64,000 bases of DNA from Planctomycetota bacterium. GTDB lineage: Bacteria; Planctomycetota; UBA1135; GCA-002748355. Both the position numbers and the translations under genes were made by a program. Of this stretch, positions 17,290 through 26,500 are shown piece after piece (within the stretch, counting starts at the first letter, position 1; each line of letters starts with the position of its first letter). The notes under the pieces are model-generated. The model made no database searches and was not told where the DNA came from. It was given only the letters and a program-made list of their open reading frames with translations. The stretch lies in the NCBI GenBank assembly GCA_020638795.1, contig JACKHW010000010.1, positions 62,001 through 126,000 of the forward strand. The letters are read 5' to 3'.

Positions 17290-18765
17290 ATGGTCACGAC
17301 CTCCCCCTGGTACGGTTCCGTTCGCGCCATCGCGCTCGTCGCGTCCCTCGTCGCGTCCCTCGCCCTTGGCCATGCGGCGAGTGCCCAGTCGAAGGGGGAG
17401 ACGAGGGCGTCGAACGCGAACGATCTCGTCGTGCTCCAGAACGGGAACGAGTTCGAAGGCACGATCGTCGCCGACGCGGATGCGTCCTTGACGATTCGCA
17501 TCGCACACGGGCAAGAGCTGGAGATCGCCAAAGCGATGGTCTCCAAGATCGTGCGGCGAAGCCATGCGATCGAGGCGGGAGCCGAAGAAGGCAAGACCTC
17601 GTATTGGGATGGACGCAACGCGTGGTTTCACCTTCGCGACGAACTAGGTCGACACATCGGCAAGATGCACTACTACGTGCGTTCGACCGAAGACGGTGGC
17701 GCGCAACTCGAGGAGCAGTGGACGTTCGTTCACGAGGGTCGCAAGAGCTTCATGAGTCGGATCGAAGTGCTCGACGCGAACCGAGCACCGGTTTCGTTCG
17801 TGTTCCGAGAAGCCGTCTCGAGACTCGCCGACGAACGCGTCTTGCGTGAACGACTCGTTCGCGGAGAGGTCGAGAACGCGTCGCTACGGATCGTCGAAGC
17901 CGGAACGGATGGCCGATCGACGCGCACGGTACCCTTCCCGTCCGGGAACTCGTTTCCGCTCGCCGTCGCGGAATCCGTGCGCCGCGGCGAATCCGATGGC
18001 GCGCACGAATACGCAGCTTCGATCTACGACCCTCTCGATGGAGTCTTCGAGCTGCGTCGATACGAGTTGCAGGACGGAGTTCCTGCGCCGCGCAAGAGCG
18101 ACCAGGTCGCGCGAACGACAGCTACGCTCATCGAGTCGAAGGAGCACGGGCGAACGCGACGTGAGTGGATCGCGACGGACGGTTCGATCCTGCTGGTCGA
18201 AGTCAACGGCATCCATCTGGTGGCCGAGCCGGTCTCCGAAGCGACGGCAAACGCGACGGCGACGTACGGTCGACTCCTCAAGCGTCCACGCGTCGCGACT
18301 CTCGGCGACCTCGATGTGTTCTTGCCACGAGCGACGTGGCAACTCGGTCGTACGGTCGAGCGCGGGCATTGCATCGAACTCGTGCCGCCGATCGACGTCA
18401 ACGTGCGCGTTCGCTGGGTCGAAGGCGACACGACGGGCACGTCCATACTTCAGTCGGCGTCGGAGAGCATGCTCACGGCATTTCGGATCGATCACGAGTC
18501 GTTTCGAGAGACTGGACAAGAGCTTCGTCTCTTCGACGGGCGTCCCGGATTGGAAATCCGCGGCATCATGAAGGATCGAGTCGGCCACCAAGTCGATGTC
18601 GTCCACTGGATGCGCGAACAAGGATCAGGATGGGTGGTCGTGACGCTCGAAGGCGATCGGCGACAGGTCGCACGCGTGAGCGACGAGGCGCGCGAGCTCG
18701 TGGGTGACATCTGTGAGTCGACGCGAAACCTCTCTTCGACCTCGGTCGCGAGCCCGGCGCGCTGA
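17290..18765 (+). CDS. Secreted protein of unknown function
   Basis: The 491-residue product has a signal peptide ending near ALGHAASAQ, then a small beta domain (VVLQNGNEFEGTIVADADASLTIRI followed by MVSKIVRR). That pattern also opens another secreted protein in this window (31620-32828). The remainder is mixed alpha/beta, with sequences such as WDGRNAWFHLRDELGRHIGKMHYYV, and matches no family I recognise. ATG 17290 directly precedes a good signal sequence. A short hairpin lies just upstream. Periplasmic or extracellular location is well supported; function is not. Confidence 0.72.
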   Translation: MVTTSPWYGSVRAIALVASLVASLALGHAASAQSKGETRASNANDLVVLQNGNEFEGTIVADADASLTIRIAHGQELEIAKAMVSKIVRRSHAIEAGAEEGKTSYWDGRNAWFHLRDELGRHIGKMHYYVRSTEDGGAQLEEQWTFVHEGRKSFMSRIEVLDANRAPVSFVFREAVSRLADERVLRERLVRGEVENASLRIVEAGTDGRSTRTVPFPSGNSFPLAVAESVRRGESDGAHEYAASIYDPLDGVFELRRYELQDGVPAPRKSDQVARTTATLIESKEHGRTRREWIATDGSILLVEVNGIHLVAEPVSEATANATATYGRLLKRPRVATLGDLDVFLPRATWQLGRTVERGHCIELVPPIDVNVRVRWVEGDTTGTSILQSASESMLTAFRIDHESFRETGQELRLFDGRPGLEIRGIMKDRVGHQVDVVHWMREQGSGWVVVTLEGDRRQVARVSDEARELVGDICESTRNLSSTSVASPAR

Positions 18766-18793
18766 TCGCCTACTCGCGCCACGACGCGCCCGC

Positions 18794-18799
18794 TACGAT
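18794..18799 (+). promoter_or_regulatory. -10-like hexamer for a leaderless GT2 gene
   Basis: TACGAT ends exactly 8 bases before the GTG start at 18808, so transcription would begin at or beside the start codon. No ribosome-binding site is present, which agrees with a leaderless mRNA. Confidence 0.5.
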
Positions 18800-18807
18800 C
18801 TTCGAGC

Positions 18808-19836
18808 GTGGCCGTCCTCGTCAGCTTCCTCGTTCCTACGCGCGACGCGGCGTCCACGATCGATGCCGCCATCGACTCGGCGCTGGCGCAGCAAGCTGGT
18901 GACGTTGCGTTCGAACTCGAGGTGGTCGTCGTCGACGATGGGAGCCATGACGACACTCGCCAGCGAATGCGTTCGGCTCGCGATCGTGACCGGCGCGTCG
19001 TCCTGATCGAACAACAGCGACTGGGTCTCGTCGCTGCGCTCAACAACGGGCTCGAACATTGCCGTGGCGATTTCGTGGCGCGGCTCGATGCGGACGACAT
19101 CGCGATGCCGCAACGCATCGCGGAGCAGCTCGCACTCCTGGCGCGGAATCCCGACATCGGTGTTGTCGATGGGCAAGTCCGCTTCGTGCGGGATGGCGGG
19201 CCGGTACCCGAGGGCATGCAACGCTACGCGACATGGGTCAATGCTGTCGAAACCGCCGACGACTTCAGGCGCTTGCAATACTACGAGGCCGCAGTCGTGC
19301 ACCCCGCGGCCACGATTCGGAGCGAGCTGTTCGCGCGGGTCGGAGGATATCGCGACGTTGGACCGGAAGACTTCGAGCTATGGTTGCGGATGCACCGTCA
19401 GGGTGTGCGGTTCTCGAAAGTTCCGGAGGTCCTCGTCGAGATGCGGGACCACGATGCACGCCTGACGCGAACGAGTGAGCGGTACGCGCGTTCGGCATTT
19501 CGCGATGTCGCGATGTCGTACCTACGAGAGCGATGTCTCGAGCGGAGTCGCATCCTGCTCTGGGGAGCCGGGTCGACGGCAAGGCCGTGGCTCCGGTTCT
19601 TGCGCCGAATCGGACGTACGCCGATCGCGATCATCGACGTCGATCCGGCCAAGATCGGTTCCTTGCGTGGCGGTGACGTGCCGGTCGTGCTGCCGGAGGC
19701 TCTCGAGAGTGTCGATGCCGATCTCATGTTGGTCGCGCTCCGCGTGCGCGGGGCGGACGACCTGATACGGCAGGATGTTCGCCGCCGGCGGCCCGACTGG
19801 CACGAAGGAGAGCACTATTGGTTCGTCGTGACATGA
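18808..19836 (+). CDS. Family 2 glycosyltransferase with C-terminal Rossmann-like domain
   Basis: The first ~230 residues are a GT-A transferase: VPTRDAASTI, VVDDGSHDDT, ARLDADDIAMPQRI (DxD-type metal site) and GPEDFELWLR. Residues ~245-342 form a separate domain beginning ILLWGAGSTARPWLRFL, with a GxGxxA nucleotide-binding loop and IIDVDPAKIG. This is like the Rossmann domain at the N-terminus of PglD-type sugar-modifying enzymes. The fusion suggests that it transfers a sugar and binds a dinucleotide or partner. The GTG start lacks a ribosome site but has a -10-like hexamer 8 bases upstream. It converges with comM. Confidence 0.85.
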   Translation: MAVLVSFLVPTRDAASTIDAAIDSALAQQAGDVAFELEVVVVDDGSHDDTRQRMRSARDRDRRVVLIEQQRLGLVAALNNGLEHCRGDFVARLDADDIAMPQRIAEQLALLARNPDIGVVDGQVRFVRDGGPVPEGMQRYATWVNAVETADDFRRLQYYEAAVVHPAATIRSELFARVGGYRDVGPEDFELWLRMHRQGVRFSKVPEVLVEMRDHDARLTRTSERYARSAFRDVAMSYLRERCLERSRILLWGAGSTARPWLRFLRRIGRTPIAIIDVDPAKIGSLRGGDVPVVLPEALESVDADLMLVALRVRGADDLIRQDVRRRRPDWHEGEHYWFVVT

Positions 19837-19856
19837 CGCGTTGGAACTCGCGGGAA

Positions 19857-21434
19857 TCAAGAACGATCGATCCGCATTCGGAAGTGAAGTGCGGTCGCCA
19901 CGGCCTCGTCGTCGATCGATTCCTTTCTGGACAGATCGGCAACCGTGCGTGCGACACGCAACACTCGGACGATCGCGCGCGCGGACAGCTCGCTACGCCT
20001 GCCGCCCGCGGTCAACAGACGATGCGCAGATGGGGCGAGATCGCGGCGTAGCGCTCCTTCGTCGAGTGCGGCATTGAGGTGGCCCCGATTGCGAGTGAGT
20101 GCGATGGTGCGCGCTTCTTCGACGCGTCGACGCAACGCGCTCGACGTCGGTCCGCTGCGTTCTTCGCTGAGCAGACGGCTCGCATCGACAGGGTGCATCG
20201 CGAGTTGCAAGTCGATCCGGTCGAGCAACGGTCCAGAGATTCGCGAGCGGTATCCGGCGATCTGTTTGGGGGTATCGACGCACGGCCTCGTCGGATGTCC
20301 GAGCATGCCGCACGGGCATGGATTCATCGCGACGACGAGTTGGAATTGCGCCGGAAGAGTGAGGATGGCGCTCGCGCGTGACACGACGATACGTCCCTCT
20401 TCCAGCGGCTGTCGAAGAGCCTCGAGCGCATTGCGCGGAAACTCCGGGAGTTCGTCGAGGAAGAGCACACCGAGGTGCGCGCGCGTGATTTCTCCTGGAC
20501 GAATCGGTCGCCCTCCACCCACGAGGCCCGCGTAGCTCGTCGTGTGATGTGGTGCCCGAAACGGCCTCCGACCCGCGGTCAGGATCGTCGCGAGTTCGAC
20601 GCTGTCGATCGTGGCGAACGCGCTGTGGATGCGTGCGAGCGCGAGTCGTTCGCAGCGTTCGAGATCAGGGAGGATGCCCGGCAGACATCGTGCGAGGAGC
20701 GTCTTGCCACATCCGGGCGGCCCCGACATCAGGAGGTGATGTCCACCGGCTGCCGCGATCACGAGTGCTTCGATCGCGCTTTCCTGACCGCGCACACGCG
20801 CGACGTCGTGTTGCTTGGCGAGTCGTGCGTCGGACCGTGGCAGGGAGGGTGCTCGACGAGCATTGCCGCCGGCACAGACGGCGAGAGCCTCCTCCAGACC
20901 CGAGAGTGGTACGACCTCGACCGGTGTCTCGACGAGGTCGGCGAGCGCGGCGTTTTCGTCGGGACAGCAGAGGCGAGGGATTCCAGCGGCGACGCAGAGG
21001 TCGAGGATCGGCAGGATGCCACGGACCGGACGCAAACTTCCGTCCAACCCGACTTCGCCGACGAAGAGCGCTTCGGTCAAGCGATGGGGTGCGAGCACGC
21101 CGGTGAGGCTCGCGAGCGCGAGGGCGATCGAGAGATCGAAGGACGTTCCGGCCTTGCGTGTGCTCGCCGGCGCGAGATTGATCGTGATCTGGCCACGCGG
21201 GAACTTCCAACGCAGGCTCCGGAACGCCGTCGAGACGCGATAGTACGCCTCGCGAATCGTCGCGTCCGGAAGGCCGAGGATGCGTGGAGGCGCGTACTGC
21301 TCTCCATGCGAAGAGACCTCGATGTCGACACTCCGCGCCGTAATGCCGAAGAGATCAGCACCGCGTATACGGACGGGGTGTCGTGGACCGGGCTCGAAGA
21401 GTTCGTCGAACGGATCGTCGGATCGTGCATGCAC
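19857..21434 (-). CDS. comM: ComM/YifB-family Mg-chelatase-like AAA ATPase
   Basis: This 525-residue protein is a full-length YifB/ComM. A Lon-protease-like N-terminal domain (FPRGQITINLAPASTRKAGTSF) is followed by an AAA core with Walker A GPPGCGKTLLARCL, Walker B VLFLDELPEF and the HHTTSYAGLVGGG loop. A CPCGMLGHPTRPC zinc-binding insert and a C-terminal Mg-chelatase domain follow. ComM is a hexameric helicase that drives branch migration during natural transformation. The GTG at 21434 is the only start in the conserved region; sequence upstream stays open for a short way to a TGA but has no start codon. With ComEC and a pilin in the same window it supports competence. Confidence 0.93.
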   Translation of the reverse strand: MHARSDDPFDELFEPGPRHPVRIRGADLFGITARSVDIEVSSHGEQYAPPRILGLPDATIREAYYRVSTAFRSLRWKFPRGQITINLAPASTRKAGTSFDLSIALALASLTGVLAPHRLTEALFVGEVGLDGSLRPVRGILPILDLCVAAGIPRLCCPDENAALADLVETPVEVVPLSGLEEALAVCAGGNARRAPSLPRSDARLAKQHDVARVRGQESAIEALVIAAAGGHHLLMSGPPGCGKTLLARCLPGILPDLERCERLALARIHSAFATIDSVELATILTAGRRPFRAPHHTTSYAGLVGGGRPIRPGEITRAHLGVLFLDELPEFPRNALEALRQPLEEGRIVVSRASAILTLPAQFQLVVAMNPCPCGMLGHPTRPCVDTPKQIAGYRSRISGPLLDRIDLQLAMHPVDASRLLSEERSGPTSSALRRRVEEARTIALTRNRGHLNAALDEGALRRDLAPSAHRLLTAGGRRSELSARAIVRVLRVARTVADLSRKESIDDEAVATALHFRMRIDRS

Positions 21435-21604
21435 CGAGAACTGAATGCCCGAACCCTGGTCGAGGGCTCGGTCGAGTTCGCGAAAAGGACCGAAATCGGG
21501 TAAATCCGATCACAGGGCATCGCAAGTGACCGAAAAACGCTGAATTCGTTGCGAAACGAGAGGATTGCGCGCATGGCCGCCACGCACTTCCGACGGCATT
21601 GCGC

Positions 21605-21610
21605 TATCGT
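21605..21610 (+). promoter_or_regulatory. Candidate -10 element before the Cys-rich gene
   Basis: TATCGT lies 19 bases upstream of ATG 21630. No clear -35 hexamer was found. Confidence 0.3.
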
Positions 21611-21629
21611 CGAGAAGCCGCCGTCGAGA

Positions 21630-21984
21630 ATGTGCAGTCGCGACCCCGACTGCATTGCCTGCCACGACTACGAGAAGATTGCCGCGGGTGCGTGCCGTGT
21701 CTGCCAACAAGTGCTACGAATCGATGTTGTTTACCGAGGACCTGGAGTCCGAGCGCGGTCTGTGCTGCCTCGCGTGTCGCGCCGAAGTCGGCAAGATTTC
21801 ATGGCTCGGTTCGACTCCGGGAGAGCGTCGTATCGCGAGGAGTCACGACGGTGACCGGGACATGCGTTTGGTCGCCGTCGCCGTCGATCGACGTCGCGTG
21901 CAAGCGGTGATCGGCACGCGCGAGTTCGTACGCTTTTCGTGCGGCTGTGGCAAGACCTCGATCTACCACCTCTGCTTGAACTGA
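21630..21984 (+). CDS. Cys-rich zinc-ribbon-like small protein, reading frame broken near 21704
   Basis: Two overlapping frames both have GC-rich third positions. The first runs from ATG 21630 and reads MCSRDPDCIACHDY...GACRVC; the second takes over after about 21704 and reads NKCYESMLFTEDLESERGLCCLACRAEVG and ends CGCGKTSIYHLCLN. Joined by removing one base near 21704 they give about 118 residues with CxxC pairs (CIAC, CRVC, CLAC) and CGC, as expected for metal binding. Read alone, the second frame could start at GTG 21688 (98 residues). This may be a real frameshift mutation, a sequencing error or a programmed shift. The family is not recognised. The end overlaps the convergent minus-strand gene by 22 bases. 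Confidence 0.5.
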
Positions 21985-22316
21985 CGGCTCGCCGTCGCAC
22001 CCGTGCGGTCGCTACCGTTCGGGGACAGGCTCGCGACGAACTCGTCGAGTTTCCACAGAACCAAGCCGTCGTCGATGCCGCGCAGCGTGTCGAGAACGCG
22101 GTCCGCCACCTGATCGTCTCGAAGTGCGCCGGTGCAGAGAATCGCATCGTGGCCGCCACGCTGAAAGAACACCTCGAGTGCGCGCGCTTCACTGTCGGCC
22201 CGGTCCAGAGTGATGCCTGCGTCGCGGCAGAGGCGACGAAGATCGATGAATGTGCGGTCGAGCGGACCGAGCGCGAGCAAGGCCGGAGTGGTCGGTTCCG
22301 GGCGAGGCAGTTCCAT
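21963..22316 (-). CDS. Small protein of unknown function
   Basis: The 117-residue product starts MELPRPEPTTPALLALGPLD and continues with an alpha/beta region (FIDLRRLCRDAGITLDRADS, DAILCTGALRDDQVADRVL). The alternation of strands and helices is reminiscent of a receiver-like or Rossmann-like fold, but the phospho-acceptor pattern is not clear. A GAGGAGAT immediately precedes the ATG. It is divergent from the secreted-protein gene at 22350 and convergent with the Cys-rich gene. No function is assigned. Confidence 0.5.
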   Translation of the reverse strand: MELPRPEPTTPALLALGPLDRTFIDLRRLCRDAGITLDRADSEARALEVFFQRGGHDAILCTGALRDDQVADRVLDTLRGIDDGLVLWKLDEFVASLSPNGSDRTGATASRQFKQRW

Positions 22317-22349
22317 ATCTCCTCATCGGCTCACGTGCGCGAGGCTCGG

Positions 22350-23453
22350 ATGCCGATCCATGGAGAGATGTTGCAAGCACGCGAAACCGCCATTGCCAGT
22401 GCCGCCTCGGCCGCACTCGTCTTCAGCCTCGCACTGGCCGTGTTCACGCGCGGGACACGTGCGCAGTCGACGATCGTGGTGCCGCAGGCCTATGCGACTG
22501 CCGAGGGCGGTAGCTTCACGAGTCTTCCCTTCGGTCGATCGACCGCCGTGCGAGTCCAGCAAGGGTATGGGAGTGCCCTGTTCCCCAACGGCAAGATGGA
22601 CATCGCGCGCATCGCATGGCGCGCCGACGGCGCGCGCGACATCCCTGCCAAGGGTCTCGATCTCGAAATCGGTATCGGCAGTGTGGCCTCGAGTGCGACA
22701 CTCGCGGCAACGTTCGCTCAGAATCGTGGGCTCGACTACGCCATCGCGTTCACACGCCGCGTGATCACGCTCCCGGCCATTACGAATGCGCCCGGTCCGC
22801 GTGCGTTCCAGATCGAGTTCGTGTTGGATCGACCGTTCCGCTTCGATCCGTCGACGACAGGTCTCCTCATCGAACTCATCGTCCATTCGCAACAAGCCGG
22901 ACGCTACGAAGTCGACCTCGACGCGTCGTGCACGAGCGCTCGTGCAGACTTCGGAAAACCGGGCTGCACCGGGTCGAATCAACTCGTTCCGCTTGCGGAC
23001 TGTCCGACGACGTCGCTCGTGCCGGGCGGTGGGTTCACGTTGCGCATCTCCTCACTGAGACCACAGGACTTGGCACTCGGGTTCCTGGGCACGATCGAGA
23101 GCGGAACATGGCAAGGGCTCGTGCTGCCGGCAGCACTCGACGGGCTCGGCGGTACGGGCTGCACGCTCAACACGGACATCACGGTTGCCGTGGGAGGGAG
23201 TGCGAGCTCGCTCGGTGAGTTGCGCTTGCCAGGCACGGTGCCACCCGTGCCGAACCTCGTGGGTGCGTGGCTGCGGTTCCAAGGCCTCGCGATCGACAGG
23301 GCCGCGAATGCGCTCGGCATGAGCTTCAGTAACGGGCACAAGGTCCAAGTCTGCGGACTGCCTCCGATGGCCCGCGTCGTCGCGACGAACGTCACCGCGA
23401 CCAGCGGAACGGTCGAGATCGGTCTCGTTCCCATCACGCGCTTCACCTACTGA
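22350..23453 (+). CDS. Secreted protein with lineage-typical C-terminal beta domain
   Basis: This 367-residue product has a signal sequence ending near FTRGTRAQ and then a beta-rich body. A conserved-looking C-terminal domain contains LRLPGTVPPVPNLVGAWLRF, GLAIDRAANALGMSFSNGHK and paired Cys (GTGCTL). The same pattern (short strand, Pro-rich turn, G-x-x-[FLY]-x-x-Q-x-x-x-x-D) ends several other secreted proteins here (48500, 53548, 62517 and a fragment near 63700). ATG 22350 is preferred because GAGG lies about five bases upstream. A later ATG at 22368 is directly preceded by GGAGAG, too close to serve it. Function is unknown. Confidence 0.68.
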   Translation: MPIHGEMLQARETAIASAASAALVFSLALAVFTRGTRAQSTIVVPQAYATAEGGSFTSLPFGRSTAVRVQQGYGSALFPNGKMDIARIAWRADGARDIPAKGLDLEIGIGSVASSATLAATFAQNRGLDYAIAFTRRVITLPAITNAPGPRAFQIEFVLDRPFRFDPSTTGLLIELIVHSQQAGRYEVDLDASCTSARADFGKPGCTGSNQLVPLADCPTTSLVPGGGFTLRISSLRPQDLALGFLGTIESGTWQGLVLPAALDGLGGTGCTLNTDITVAVGGSASSLGELRLPGTVPPVPNLVGAWLRFQGLAIDRAANALGMSFSNGHKVQVCGLPPMARVVATNVTATSGTVEIGLVPITRFTY

Positions 23454-23578
23454 CCGCACCCGATCCCGTCCGAATTCGGACGTTGATCCAGTGGCGCCGG
23501 ATAAGTCGGGGAACCGGTCGCGTCGCCGCCCGTTGCAGACGGTTTTCTCGGCCCCCCGATCCCATCCCCGGAGCTTCG

Positions 23579-26500
23579 ATGCTCGGTCGACTCGTTCCCG
23601 CGGTCCTCTTCCCCTTCTTGATGGTCGCTTCGACGCCGCAGAATCATGCGCGCGAGGCGTTCTTGTCCCTGGTCGCGCGGGACTACAGCGGTGCGATTCG
23701 GGCGCTCGAAGCCGAATACGATGCCCGGGAGAAGCGCCCGGACGAGACGACCGGTGACGGGGCAGAACGCGCCCTCTTCCTGCTCGCGAATGCGCGCCTC
23801 GTCAGTGGGGACGACGCGGGCGCCGTGCGCGATTTCGAGCGTCACCTGGCGCGCTATCCCGACGCGCGCCACGCCGAACTGGCACGGTTCGGGCTCGCGC
23901 GCGCAAAGGCCCGGACGGGGGATCACCGGGCAGCCGCCGAGATCTACGCACACGAAGTCGCACGGCTTCTCGGCGCCGAGCGGCGCCAACGGCTCGCGGA
24001 GACGTACACCGCCCTTGTCGAGCAGCGGCTCGCGCAACAGCCACCGGATCTCAAGGGGGCGATCGGCTTCCTCGATCTCGCCGCGCTCCTCGAACTTCCG
24101 CGGGACTTCGAGAACCAGCTCCGACGGCGCGCAGCGTCACTCGCCTTTCGAGCGGAGGACTGGGCCCAAGCCGCGACACGCTACGAGGAAGTGGTGCGCC
24201 GCGTGCGGGGAAGTGTCACGGGGTCGCGCCCGGCGTCCGCCGAGTCTGCCGTGGCAGATCGGCTGACGCTCGCTCGTGCGTGGCGTCGTGCGGGCAAGAT
24301 CGCCGAGGCGCGTCGCCTCTTCGAAGACCTGCTCCGAACGGACTTGGCCGCGGAGGGCGACCTCGCCGAGCAGCGGGCTTTGGCGCGATTCGAACTCGCG
24401 AATACCTGGGGTATCCCGACCGGCGGCGCCGCTGGTCTGCGTGGTGCGGACGAGCTGCGCCGGTTCTTGGACGATCACGGCTCGTCGCGGCTCGCGCCGC
24501 GCGCGAGTTGGTTGCTGGTCAAGACGTACGAGGCTTTGCAGCGCGATCAAGATGCTCTCGAGGTGTGCGAGACGATCCTCGAGCGCTATCGCGAACGAGC
24601 CGGTGAAGATGGTCCCGGAGCGTCGAGCGAAGTCATGCTCGACTACGTCGCGGAGGCGTCGGCCGAGCGCGGCGTCCTGCTCGGCAGACTCGGTCGGTAC
24701 GACGAAGCGATTGCGGCAGCCAAGGATTATCTGGCCGGCTTTCCGGCCCACACGCGTTGGGTCGAGGCGCAGCAGGCCATCATCGACTTCGAGCTCTATC
24801 GAGCGGCGTCGCTCACGGAGAAGGGGACCGATCACTACGACGAAGCCGCGGATCTCTACTACGCCTGGATAGCGTCGCATCCTCTCGACGCGCGAGCGGC
24901 AGGGGTTTCGCTGCGCCTCGGGAAACTCGCTGAAGAGGTCGCGAACGAGAAGTCGAAGCAGGCAGGTAGCGAGGGTTCGAAGTCCGAAGGCTACTTCCTC
25001 GCTCGTGAGCGGTACGAGCAAACCGCCGCGAAGTATCCGAACACGGCCGAGGCGTCCGAAGCACAGTTCTTGATCGGGCGCCTGTACGAGAACGAGTTGT
25101 TCGATTATTCCAAGGCGCTCCAAGCGTACGATCGCGTCACCGGTCCTTGGACGACACACGCGCGATCGCGCCTCGCAGCGCTACGCGAAAAGAGCCTGAT
25201 CCTCGCGACCAAGCGCATCTTCCGCACGGACGAGACCGCAGCGATCGCGCTCACGACGCGCAACATCGAGAAACTGCGTGTTCGTGTCTATGCACTCGAC
25301 TTCGAGACGTTCTTCCGCGGCACGCGCGGAGTCGGTGACGTCGCCAACCTGGCCATCGAAGTCATCGCACCCGACAAGAGCTTCGATGCCGTGACGCCGG
25401 ACTACCGGCAGTACCGAGAAACGGAGCGCGAGCTGGCGATCGAGACGGGGCATGCCGGTGCATGGATCGTCAAGGTCGACGATGGCGACCTCGAAGCCAC
25501 GACCGTCGTCTTCGTGTCGGATCTCGCGTTGATCACGAAGTGCGCACGCGAGGAGCTGTTCGTCTTCGCGCAGAACACGCGGACACAGGTCGCGGCCTCA
25601 GGTGCCAAGATCGTCGTGACGGACGGCACTCGCGTCGTGACCGAGGGCACGACGGACGAACGTGGCATTTGGCGCTACCGGGGAGATGCGACGAAGGGCG
25701 CTGCGCTCTACGTCTTCGCGACGACAGAGGGTGGAAGCGGCGCCACGACGATGGACTTGTCGAGCCTGCAGACTGCCCAGGGGCTCGTTGCGCGCGCCGC
25801 GGTTTGGACCGACCGTCCGCTCTACGCGCCTGGGGACGTGATCCATGCGAAGGCCGTCTTGCGCGATGTCCAAGCCGGTAGCTACGAGCTGCCTGCACGC
25901 GTGCCGCACAGGTTCGACGCGATCGATGCGAGCGGTCGTCTGCTCGCGAGTGTGACGAAGGAACCGGACGAATACGGAACCTTACGTGCCGACTTCGACG
26001 TGCCCGAATCCGCGGTGCAAGGTTCGTACTCGCTCATCGTCACGCGAATGACCGACCAGCGCGTGCTCGCGAACGAACGCGTCGAGGTCCAGCGCTTCAC
26101 GCTTCCACGGGTTTCGCTCGAGATCGAGACCGAAGCGACCACGCTCATGCGAGGCGAGAAGATCCAAGGGCTGGTCCAAGCTTCGTGGTTCTTCGGCGGG
26201 CCGGTCGTCGGTCGTCACGTCGTCGTGCGCGCCGAGGTCGACGGTGGTCGCGTGATCGAAGGCGAAACGGATGCTGATGGTCGTGTGCGATTCTCGTTCG
26301 ACACAGAGACTCTCGCGAGTCAGGCCGTGGTCGCGGTCGTCGCCACGCTGGCCGAGGAGAATGCGGTCGCTTCCGAGACCTTCCACGTTCGCCTGCAAGA
26401 ATTCACACTGCGTGTCGAGTTGCCGAGCAAGGTGTTCGTCACGGGCGACGACATGCAAGCAAGGGCCGTCGCGCTGACCCATGACGGTGAGCCCCTCGCG

